Shown one piece after another: positions 57,533 to 64,000 of a DNA stretch of 64,000 nucleotides (within the stretch, counting starts at the first letter, position 1; each line of letters starts with the position of its first letter). A program made the translations under genes and the position numbers. The stretch is from positions 1 to 64,000 of the forward strand of contig JAGGAB010000020.1 of NCBI GenBank assembly GCA_017889705.1, written 5' to 3'. A model generated the notes under the pieces. The model was not told the origin of the DNA. It was given only the letters and a program-made list of their open reading frames with translations, and made no database searches. Source of the DNA: Bacillota bacterium. Lineage in GTDB: Bacteria > Bacillota > Negativicutes > Sporomusales > Sporomusaceae.

Positions 57533-57775
57533 ATGGCAATTTGGCAGATTGATCTTGATAAGCGAGACGGTGTACAATACCGAAAACAACTGAAACAAAG
57601 AGGGTTTATTTCTGCAAATTACTTCTCTTATAATGGGTTTGATTTAACAAAGATGAGGAAACTGGCAGATGAAGGCAAGTTGGATGCAGTAAAGTGCGTT
57701 ACAGGGCAGGCTGTGAGATGGTATTATTCGGAAGAACAAGCCGAACTTGCCAGGCTTAGACGCTTCATAGGTTAG
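57533..57775 (+). CDS. Small protein with excisionase/MerR-like wHTH pattern
   Basis: 80 residues. The stretch FDLTKMRKLADEGKLDAVKCVTGQAVRWYYSEEQAELARLRR resembles the recognition part of a MerR/excisionase-type domain: helix, then E-G-K-[IL]-x-A-V, a short wing and the Y-x-x-E/D-x-A strand-helix. DNA binding is inference, and there is no effector domain. Ribosome site GAGAGGAAAGG lies about 11-20 nt upstream. Followed by a shared terminator. It is monocistronic. Confidence 0.65.
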   Translation: MAIWQIDLDKRDGVQYRKQLKQRGFISANYFSYNGFDLTKMRKLADEGKLDAVKCVTGQAVRWYYSEEQAELARLRRFIG

Positions 57776-57787
57776 ACGGTTATAGCA

Positions 57788-57829
57788 GATAGGGTCAGGC
57801 TTGACATAACAATCAAGCCTGACCCTATC
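57788..57829. terminator. Bidirectional terminator
   Basis: GATAGGGTCAGGCTTG (57788-57803) pairs exactly with CAAGCCTGACCCTATC (57814-57829), between convergent genes. Confidence 0.93.
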
Positions 57830-57833
57830 TTGC

Positions 57834-58475
57834 TTATTCTGCGAATCTTGCGCCCATAGCAAAGGCCTTTTCACAATCAAGCGGAAACTGAGTAGCCTTT
57901 ACATTTGCTTTGTGTTCTTCACTAAAAGCGGTACTAACATATTTGGAATAATCATCAAATTGATAGGTATCAAAAACTAGCAACGTTTCGGCTGAGCCCA
58001 GCGTTCTGCCAAGAAAACGTTCGTTGGTATCAAAGTGGGTAAAATAGCCATTGGCTTTTGCCTGTTCTTCAGTTACATTCATAGTATAAATCGTACCGGT
58101 GGCAATCTTTCTGCCGAAAAGACTGGAATAGTTGCCATCATACACTAAGTACTGGAACAGCAGGCGCTCTAAGAAATTGGTCAGCAAACCGGTTTGTCTG
58201 CCGAAATAGACAGGTGTGCCTAAAATAAGAGCATGAGCAGACTCCATTTTTTCTAATACCGGTGTTAACGCATCCTTAACAGCACATTTGCCATAACTTT
58301 TGCCATTGATCCTCTTGCAGCCGAAACAACTGATACAGCCGGAATACTGCAGATCACGCAGATGGATTAGTTCGGTTTCAGCACCTTGTGAGGCGGCACC
58401 CTCCAAAGCTTTGCTCAGCAGAATTGCTGTGTTGCCGGTTTTTCTGGGGCTGCCATTGATGGCCAGTATTTTCAT
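57834..58475 (-). CDS. NADPH-dependent FMN reductase/flavodoxin-like protein
   Basis: 213 residues. KILAINGSPRKTGNTAILLSKAL is the FMN phosphate loop; SGCISCFGCK is the Cys-rich segment of the iron-sulfur-flavoprotein-like branch, although only C-x-x-C-x-x-C remains. LILGTPVYFGRQTGLLTNFLERL is the isoalloxazine-binding turn. Members reduce quinones, azo compounds or ferric iron. It is divergent from an HxlR regulator at 58601, which typically senses electrophiles and controls such a reductase. Confidence 0.9.
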   Translation of the reverse strand: MKILAINGSPRKTGNTAILLSKALEGAASQGAETELIHLRDLQYSGCISCFGCKRINGKSYGKCAVKDALTPVLEKMESAHALILGTPVYFGRQTGLLTNFLERLLFQYLVYDGNYSSLFGRKIATGTIYTMNVTEEQAKANGYFTHFDTNERFLGRTLGSAETLLVFDTYQFDDYSKYVSTAFSEEHKANVKATQFPLDCEKAFAMGARFAE

Positions 58476-58568
58476 AGAATATTACCTCCTGCTATAATGT
58501 AATTGACTTTGTAATCCCAATTATATATTTTTATGGTAAAAGAGTTAAGTATGCACATTTTTGTTATA

Positions 58569-58588
58569 TACTAACCAAAAGGTAAGTA
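58569..58588. promoter_or_regulatory. Candidate HxlR operator
   Basis: Near-perfect palindrome TACTAACC-AAAA-GGTAAGTA (58569-58588), one mismatch per arm, in the 125-bp gap between the FMN reductase and HxlR genes. This dyad layout is like those bound by YodB/HxlR-type regulators. Confidence 0.55.
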
Positions 58589-58600
58589 AAGGTGGTTCTT

Positions 58601-58942
58601 ATGGAGAAATTTAATAAAAAATACGGGCAATGCTCGATGTATTATACGCTGTCAGTGCTGGAAGGTAAATGGAAATGGATTATACTGTGGGAGATATATA
58701 AGGCTGAGGTAGTGCGCTATAATAAGCTGAAAGATACGGTACAGCCAATTGCCCATAAAACACTGAGCCAGCAGCTGAAAGAACTAGAAAATAGTGAACT
58801 GATCCACCGGGAGCAATATAATCAGATTCCGCCGAAAGTCGAGTATTCGCTAACTGAAAAAGGAAAAACGCTTATTCCGATATTAAACCTAATGTACCAA
58901 TGGGGAGAACAGCATATGCCTAAAACGCTTGGGAAGGACTAG
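58601..58942 (+). CDS. HxlR-family transcriptional regulator
   Basis: 113 residues from ATG 58601 (AAAGGTGG upstream). Winged helix of the HxlR/MarR-like type: YTLSVLEGKWKWIILWEIYKAEVVRYNKLKDTVQPIAHKTLSQQLKELENSELIHREQYNQIPPKVEYSLTEKGKTL. The conserved Cys near the N-terminus (QCSMYYT) is where YodB/HxlR proteins react with thiol stressors. Divergent FMN reductase is the likely target and a dyad lies between them. Confidence 0.92.
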   Translation: MEKFNKKYGQCSMYYTLSVLEGKWKWIILWEIYKAEVVRYNKLKDTVQPIAHKTLSQQLKELENSELIHREQYNQIPPKVEYSLTEKGKTLIPILNLMYQWGEQHMPKTLGKD

Positions 58943-59263
58943 TGAATTAATAGGTTGCGAAAAGCGATTAGCTGAAATATTAATAAATTATTAAAAAGTA
59001 CGCTTGCAGCTAACAGGAAAATGGTGACTTTTAGCGAAAATGAGAGTAACTGTTTTGAGGTAAGTACAACGTTACCATATTTATATCAAAAAAATATATT
59101 TTTGCTTTCAAAGAACTAAGGACGCACTTTCTCGTCATACCAATTGCGCTGATGAAAAGGAGGCGTCTTTTTGGTATATAAGGATTTGGAACGTCCAGTA
59201 ATGTTAAAGTCGCTTGGTTTTGTCTGTAGGGGTAATTTGGATGACGGTTATTTAAGGAGTAAT
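58943..59263. other. Non-coding region with a terminator-like hairpin
   Basis: AT-rich. A loose GGACGC/GCGTC hairpin (59130-59173) followed by TTTTTGG may terminate the HxlR transcript. No ORF is supported; a frame beginning at 59171 only extends the autotransporter frame upstream of its signal peptide. Confidence 0.4.
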
Positions 59264-60848
59264 ATGAAAGATTCTTTTAAAATAGCGATTCTCTTACTAG
59301 GGTTGGCCTTATTTCCTTTCTTGCCGGTATCAGCCGAAACACTGGCTACTATAGATGCAGAAATTCAAAATGGCAATACAACGCTTACCCGTATAGCGGG
59401 ACAAGCTGCATATAACGTATATTCTGACGTAACCGGCAATCCTAATAGCTTCCTGGACCGGAAAATTGCGATACTGCAAGCTGCCGGAATAACGAATTTT
59501 GCATCTTCCGGCAACTACTCGAATTTTTACTCGTTTACCGGGCAAGCTGGGGTAACTGATACGAAAATAGATATTATTACGACGACTTCTACCACTAGGC
59601 TGTACCGCCGAGGTAATAGCAGCCGACTGGAAACACAAAGCTATCTGGGAAGCTGGTGGAGTGGGAGTTATCTGGGCACAGCGGCAACGCGCAATGGACA
59701 AGCAGTTTTGGCCGCATGGGGAAGTGACTTGCAGCGGATTTATGTAATTGACGTGCCGGCTGGAACTACCTTGGTCGGTGGCTTGGCTGCGCCCATGGAA
59801 CAAGCTGGAGAATATCGTTCTGGCGGTGCTTATCAGTACTACTATCGGGGTGTGCCTGCCAGTTGGCTTGTTTATGCTCTTTATGCCCCCGATTATCTGC
59901 AAAGTTACGCTGCCGCAGTCAGCGGCGCGCAGCGACTTGGCGAGAACGGGCTTGAAGATCTCGGTACCCATATAGATGAAGTGCGTTACCGAGTACTCCA
60001 AAATAGGGGAATCGATGCTAACGGCCTCAGGCAAGAGGAGACACAAACGAAAACCAATAAAGGGAAAGACAATAACACTACAGGTAAATTAATGAATCCC
60101 TGGCTGCGTATTTATGGGGGCGATTCTCGCCTGAATAACAGCGGGGAAGATATGGAAAGAAACTTCAATGGCATACATCTAGGCTGGGAGAAACTAGTTA
60201 GGGGTGAGGGGGACAACGAAAAAGATTACTGGCATATAGGTGGTTTAATTGGGCAATCGTTTATGAAGCAAAATTCCAGGAGCAACGTCAAAAACGATAT
60301 CACCCATAATTATGCCGGGATATATTCTGTGTTTCAGTCACGGCCTGATCAATTGTGCTCATGGTACAATAGTGCCGGTATCCTATATGGTCATATGCAA
60401 TTTGCTAACCAGGTCCCTGGAGAATTGGGCTATGGGCTTAACCAAACCTATTCTGGTAATATGCTGGCTACTTCAGTGGAACACGGCTTGACATTCAGGC
60501 GATCAAACGGCTGGTATATTGAACCGCAAATACAAATGGTTTATACCAAGGTTTTGCAAGATACCTTTACTGATAAGCTTGGTGCCAATGTAAGAGTAAG
60601 GCGCGGTGATTCGCTAGCAGGGCGACTGGGAGTCGCGGGCAAATTACTTACGCGAATTGCGCGGACAGAACAAGGTTGATGTAGCTGGTGATGAGGCTTT
60701 CCATGATAAAAGTGATAGCGTCTTTCAATTAAAGGTTGGAACACACTTTGTTAGCTCACAAAAGTTTGTCTTTAGTGGGGAGATTTCAAAAGATTTTGGT
60801 CAGGAACACGGTTATCAGGGAAGTTTATCATTACAAAGCTTTTTTTAG
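59264..60848 (+). pseudogene. Autotransporter-like outer-membrane protein, frameshifted near the C-terminus
   Basis: ATG 59264 (TAAGGAG just upstream) starts a signal peptide (IAILLLGLALFPFLPVSAE). The passenger is followed by a beta-domain from about residue 300 (LMNPWLRIYGGDSRLNN... LGWEKLVRGEGDN...), as in autotransporters (PF03797-like). Near 60645-60650 the frame shifts by one base and stops at 60679. In the other frame the barrel continues as RGQNKVDVAGDEAF to ...LSLQSFF ending at 60848, with the expected terminal Phe. One extra T in AAATTAC would explain it. So either a sequencing slip or a broken gene. Intact, it would be about 527 residues. Confidence 0.85.
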
Positions 60849-61166
60849 GCTTGGGGGAGCTACTCTTTCTATCCATCCGTAATTTTCGACATTTGGGGAT
60901 GGGAATTTTGCTGTTAGGAAAGACAAACTATTTTTTTTAGGTTAGATATTGTATAAATAAAATGTCACCTAAGTCTTATCTCACCACTTCTCAAATCCGT
61001 TTACTATTGTTAGTAGACGGTACTTTTTTGCAATGAATTGTTGAAAATTCACACTAAGTGCTGGATGATAAAGGATTTATACAGATGGCTGCGAATTATA
61101 CGGTGAGAAACGATCTTTTGAAAAGGATCTGTTGGGAGAATGGCTTAAAGCAAGGAGGTTGCCCTT
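60849..61166. other. Non-coding region with no recognised feature
   Basis: 318 bp. No ORF with a ribosome site other than fragments; a poly-T run near 60930 follows a weak stem. Promoter of the permease is presumably in the last 150 bp. Confidence 0.35.
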
Positions 61167-62879
61167 TTGTCTTTGGAGAAACGAAAGAAACCAACCGATA
61201 TTACCTATGGTGTCGATGACAAACCACCGTTAAGGGTGTTGATACCGTTAGTGCTGCAGCAGATGTTGACGCTGTCAGTTGACCTCATGTTTCCGGTAAT
61301 TATTATTGCTGCCATTGGCGGGACCGCAGAGCTGGCACAGAGCTTGGTCAGCCTAATGATGATTACAATGGGAATTGGAACTATTATCCAGTCGTCCAAC
61401 AACGGAATAATTGGTTCAGGTTATTTTTGCGCTCAGGAGACCAGCGCCTTACTTGCTCCGGTATCTATTTTAGCAGCGAAAGCCGGTGGGGTTCACTTAT
61501 TGCTGGGAATGACAGTTATTACCGGGGCATCGCAAGTTTTATTCAGCCGGGTGATACATAAGCTGCGGGTATTGTTTCCTGTAGAGATAGCCGGACTTAT
61601 TATTATGCTGATGCCGGTTGCTTCAATTCGCTACAGCTTTTTCAGTTTTGTCGGAGACGGCAAGGGCAATGATGGCTTGGAAGCCGGTGTGGCATTTGTT
61701 ACCTTGGCCGTAATTATGTTTATGTTTGTCTGGGGTAAAGCCTGGATGCGGCAATATTCGATAGTGACCGGATGCATTACCGGTTTTTTCGTCTCCTATA
61801 TCACCGGACTCTTTGGCAGTGATCGACTGCTTACCATTTCACAGGCGCCGGTAATGGCTTTGCCTAATATGAGTCATATTGGCTGGGCATTTGACGGTGA
61901 ATTGTTGATGCCTTTTTTGCTTTTGGCTCTTTGTGCCAGCGTAAAAACAATTGGCAATATATCAGTTTGCCAAAAGGTAAATGATGCAAACTGGTCAAAA
62001 CTTGACATGCAATCAATTGGCGGCGGGATATTGGCCGAAGGACTCGGTACAATGTTAAGCGGACTTATGGGAACGATGGCGCAAACTACCAGTTCCGGCA
62101 GTATTGGCCTTGCTATTGCGACCGGTGCTGTCAGCCGCTACATCGGGTATTGTGTAGGGACGATGTTCATTTTGCTCGCCTTTTTTCCCAAGATAAGTTC
62201 TGTGTTTGCGGTTATGCCTGAACCTGTTATGGCTGCCATTTTAATGGTGCAAATTGTGTTTGTTATTCCGGCAGGAATGCAGATGTGTACTTCGCGCATG
62301 CTGGATACCCGTAAGATCTTTGTTTTGGGAACCGCCATTACGGTTGGCTTAGCTGTGGAAATGTTTCCGGGGTTCGAAACTGGCTTTCCTGTATATTTAC
62401 AGCCTTTGTTTAAATCCTCATTAGCAGCTACGGCATTTACGGCGGTTTTGATGAACCTGCTTTTTCGTATCGGTATTTCCCAACATCAGGTAATGGAAAT
62501 GACCCCAGGAAATATTACCTCAGAAGAGATCGCTTATTTTATGGAAAGTAGTGGAGCTGCCTGGGGGGCACGCCGCGAAATTATTAACCGGGCTGCGGCT
62601 GTCATTAATGAGTTTATGGAATCAACCGCAGAGTTAAACTTAGTACAAGGCCAGGTCAGGGTCGATGTTAGTTTCGAAGAATTTAACCTGGATATTGACC
62701 TTGATTACACAGGCGCGCTAATGCAATTTCCTGACATAAGACCAACTGCAAATGAACTCCTGGAAGATGAAACAGCTATGAGCAGGATGCCGGGTTTTCT
62801 GATCAAACAACATGTAGATTGGCTCAAGGCGGATGCTCGGGAAGAACGGTGCCATATTAGACTTCATTTTGATCACTAA
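61167..62879 (+). CDS. NCS2-family xanthine/uracil permease with C-terminal ATPase-like tail
   Basis: 570 residues from TTG 61167 (AAGGAGG 8 nt upstream). Residues 20-445 are an NCS2 permease: 14 membrane segments, LQQMLTLSVDLMFPVIII (helix 1), PEPVMAAILMVQIVFVI and the QTTSSGSIGLAIATGAVS motif in the substrate region (the family has Q/N-x-G-x-x-x-x-T-x-x). Purine or pyrimidine bases are the usual substrates. Residues 449-570 form an extra cytoplasmic domain: INRAAAVINEFMES, VDVSFEEFNLDIDLDY, MSRMPGFLIKQHVDWLKADAREERCHIRLHF. The last part follows RsbW/GHKL-type ATPase domains, though the ATP-binding Asn is not evident. A stand-alone gene. Confidence 0.88.
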   Translation: MSLEKRKKPTDITYGVDDKPPLRVLIPLVLQQMLTLSVDLMFPVIIIAAIGGTAELAQSLVSLMMITMGIGTIIQSSNNGIIGSGYFCAQETSALLAPVSILAAKAGGVHLLLGMTVITGASQVLFSRVIHKLRVLFPVEIAGLIIMLMPVASIRYSFFSFVGDGKGNDGLEAGVAFVTLAVIMFMFVWGKAWMRQYSIVTGCITGFFVSYITGLFGSDRLLTISQAPVMALPNMSHIGWAFDGELLMPFLLLALCASVKTIGNISVCQKVNDANWSKLDMQSIGGGILAEGLGTMLSGLMGTMAQTTSSGSIGLAIATGAVSRYIGYCVGTMFILLAFFPKISSVFAVMPEPVMAAILMVQIVFVIPAGMQMCTSRMLDTRKIFVLGTAITVGLAVEMFPGFETGFPVYLQPLFKSSLAATAFTAVLMNLLFRIGISQHQVMEMTPGNITSEEIAYFMESSGAAWGARREIINRAAAVINEFMESTAELNLVQGQVRVDVSFEEFNLDIDLDYTGALMQFPDIRPTANELLEDETAMSRMPGFLIKQHVDWLKADAREERCHIRLHFDH

Positions 62880-63009
62880 GTAATGCCGAAACAGGGCAAG
62901 AATAGGTATTATGTCTCATAGTAATAAATTTCCGCATATGGTAAAATAATAAAATCAAAAAAGTAATAGCAGATAATATTCTTATTTTACTAAGGAAGGG
63001 GGAGTTTTT

Positions 63010-63225
63010 ATGAAACAAGTTGAAGACGTGCTTAAGCTGATGCATGAATATCAAAAGCGGACCAATAAACCCCTCAAGCTGATAAAAATGTCCCAACAAA
63101 CCTTTGCAATGGTACGCAACGAATTTGCCGTGGTCTCAGGCAGTCGCAGCCAGGAATTCAATGGCGCAGCTATTGAATTCTGCACCGAAGCCGAAGAAGA
63201 TATGTATTATGAAGAGATGCTGTGA
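63010..63225 (+). CDS. Small protein of unknown function
   Basis: 71 residues with a strong AAGGAAGGGGGAG site. MKQVEDVLKLMHEYQKRTNKPLKLIKMSQQTFAMVRNEF, then acidic tail AEEDMYYEEML. Helical N-terminal half, without membrane segments. No family recognised. It follows the NCS2 gene by 130 bp but has its own leader. Confidence 0.65.
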   Translation: MKQVEDVLKLMHEYQKRTNKPLKLIKMSQQTFAMVRNEFAVVSGSRSQEFNGAAIEFCTEAEEDMYYEEML

Positions 63226-63290
63226 TTGTTGCAAGCAAGCTCAGGTAAAAATGAAAAATGGATGCAATGGTGTATCAACGGTGTATCTAT

Positions 63291-63338
63291 AACAATAAGC
63301 ATAAGCTTGCCATAACGGCAGGACTTATGCTTATTGTT
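63291..63338. terminator. Bidirectional terminator
   Basis: AACAATAAGCATAAG (63291-63305) pairs exactly with CTTATGCTTATTGTT (63324-63338), between convergent genes. Confidence 0.9.
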
Positions 63339-63347
63339 ATTAGGGGG

Positions 63348-64000
63348 TTATTTTTTCAGATGATAAGGAATTGTGGTAACTACTACATCCTCTTTAAGAA
63401 TGAGTAATGTTCGTAGTATCCAGCCTGTTTGATTATGCAGGAATCTATGCCACCATTTTTTTGTTTCAAATTCAGGAATCAAGATAGTAATAAAATCATC
63501 AGGAGCTTTGTTTTTGCGCAGTTTTTCAATAAAATGGATAATTGGGGAAATGACAAGTCGATAAGGCGAATAGATGGTTTTTAATTGAACTCCTGGGTCC
63601 CAGACTTTCCATTTTTCTTCGACTTTGCGTCCCAGTTCCTTATCGGTAGTAACATGTAAAGCAATAATATCCTTACTAATAGAATGAGCATACCTCATTG
63701 TTTGAACGACTACACTTGTCGGACTGGAAACAGGAACTACAATAATATTTTTTCCTACAGGCGCTTGTTCAAGAGATTGCCATTCATCAAGGGACAAATG
63801 CAGTTGCTCTGCCATGTCGGCGTAGTGCTGTTTTATGGCCTTGAAAATATAAATCATGCAAGGAATAAACAACAGTATAACCCAAGCGCCGTAGATAAAC
63901 TTTGTAACAGTAATAATTAAGACAACAAGCCCGGTAATAACAGCACCAAATGCATTGATGATTGCCCTCATTCTCCATTTTGCCCCTCTTTCCCGCTGCC
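63348..64000 (-). CDS. C-terminal part of an APC-type permease with cytoplasmic domain (5' end beyond right edge)
   Basis: The frame is open to the right edge (the ATG at 63971 is internal), so the gene continues outside. The visible part holds two membrane helices (IINAFGAVITGLVVLIITVTKFIYGAWVILLFIPCMIYI) of an amino acid permease, then about 165 cytoplasmic residues with a UspA-like alpha/beta pattern (NIIVVPVSSPTSVVVQTMRYAHSISKDIIALHVTTD). This is the layout of the large Firmicute permeases with C-terminal Usp-like domains. Residues before the first visible helix are missing. Confidence 0.85.
   Translation of the reverse strand, partial: QRERGAKWRMRAIINAFGAVITGLVVLIITVTKFIYGAWVILLFIPCMIYIFKAIKQHYADMAEQLHLSLDEWQSLEQAPVGKNIIVVPVSSPTSVVVQTMRYAHSISKDIIALHVTTDKELGRKVEEKWKVWDPGVQLKTIYSPYRLVISPIIHFIEKLRKNKAPDDFITILIPEFETKKWWHRFLHNQTGWILRTLLILKEDVVVTTIPYHLKK

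Noticed and set aside
59330..60046. Long minus-strand frame under the autotransporter gene
   Set aside because: Antisense shadow of a clear signal-peptide/barrel gene; no ribosome site, and composition reflects the other strand.
60657..60848. Separate 63-residue gene at the end of the autotransporter
   Set aside because: It lacks a ribosome site and continues the barrel in another frame, so it is the tail of the frameshifted gene.
1..64000. CRISPR array, tRNA, rRNA, insertion sequence or prophage
   Set aside because: No regular spaced repeats, cloverleaf sequences, transposase/integrase motifs or phage structural genes were seen while reading both strands.

Overview
The window most likely comes from a spore-forming, Gram-negative-type Firmicute of the Negativicutes (Sporomusaceae-like). 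Three observations point there together. There is an outer-membrane layer: an autotransporter-like beta-barrel, several small secreted beta-rich proteins and an LpxA-like acyltransferase. There is an endospore marker, a 49-residue SspP-type small acid-soluble spore protein at 41705-41854. The gene style is clostridial, with strong AGGAGG ribosome sites, GTG/TTG starts, short operons and intrinsic terminators. No rRNA, tRNA, CRISPR array, transposase or prophage was seen.

Region by region. 1-5.7 kb is visibly AT-rich and holds small secreted proteins, an LpxA-like protein without the usual catalytic histidine, and an orphan OmpR-type regulator. 5.8-7.5 kb is a flagellin with an inserted zinc-protease domain (flagellinolysin type), preceded by a structured leader with a terminator. 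7.8-14.3 kb holds a secreted protein, a GNAT enzyme, a MerR-controlled SDR/NHL-lipoprotein operon, and a MocR regulator divergent from a threonine-dehydratase-like gene. 14.3-17.8 kb is a Ca2+-type P-ATPase plus UspA. 18-23.4 kb carries small genes, palindromic repeats, a soluble chemoreceptor, a TfoX-C protein, a VOC protein and a sodium/solute symporter. 24-27.6 kb holds a DbpA-like helicase, a CCA-enzyme-like protein, a DUF1904 protein and an ArsC/Spx-like protein. 27.7-29.9 kb is a PAS/sigma-54 activator divergent from a sigma-54 promoter that leads into two tiny ORFs. 29.9-34 kb is a LysR/MFS/LarA-like sugar-acid module. 34.3-43.3 kb has an APC permease, RsgA with an attenuator-like leader, two tandem BioB paralogues under a BirA-like operator, a HAD phosphatase, an aldo/keto reductase, sspP and a GapB-type GAPDH. 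43.5-64 kb has a membrane GGDEF/EAL protein, a secreted SmpA-like protein, a response-regulator remnant, a GltD-like oxidoreductase, LysR/LysE, EVE, DoxX, an HpcH aldolase, an MGDG-synthase-like glycosyltransferase, Nudix, FMN reductase/HxlR, a frameshifted autotransporter, an NCS2 permease with an extra tail, and a permease cut by the right edge.

The observations most worth following up are these. A roughly 120-220 nt two-hairpin element occurs four times (17.2, 21.7, 31.0 and 54.1 kb) with compensatory base changes and sits in gene leaders. The flagellin-protease stands alone, away from flagellar genes. The rsgA leader has a tiny ORF and mutually exclusive hairpins that can hide the rsgA ribosome site. 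The sigma-54 small-peptide cassette is unrecognised. Other entries record an LpxA homologue and a BioB homologue with key residues replaced, a homopolymer frameshift in a signal peptide, a HAD gene with no standard start codon, and small decayed gene fragments.
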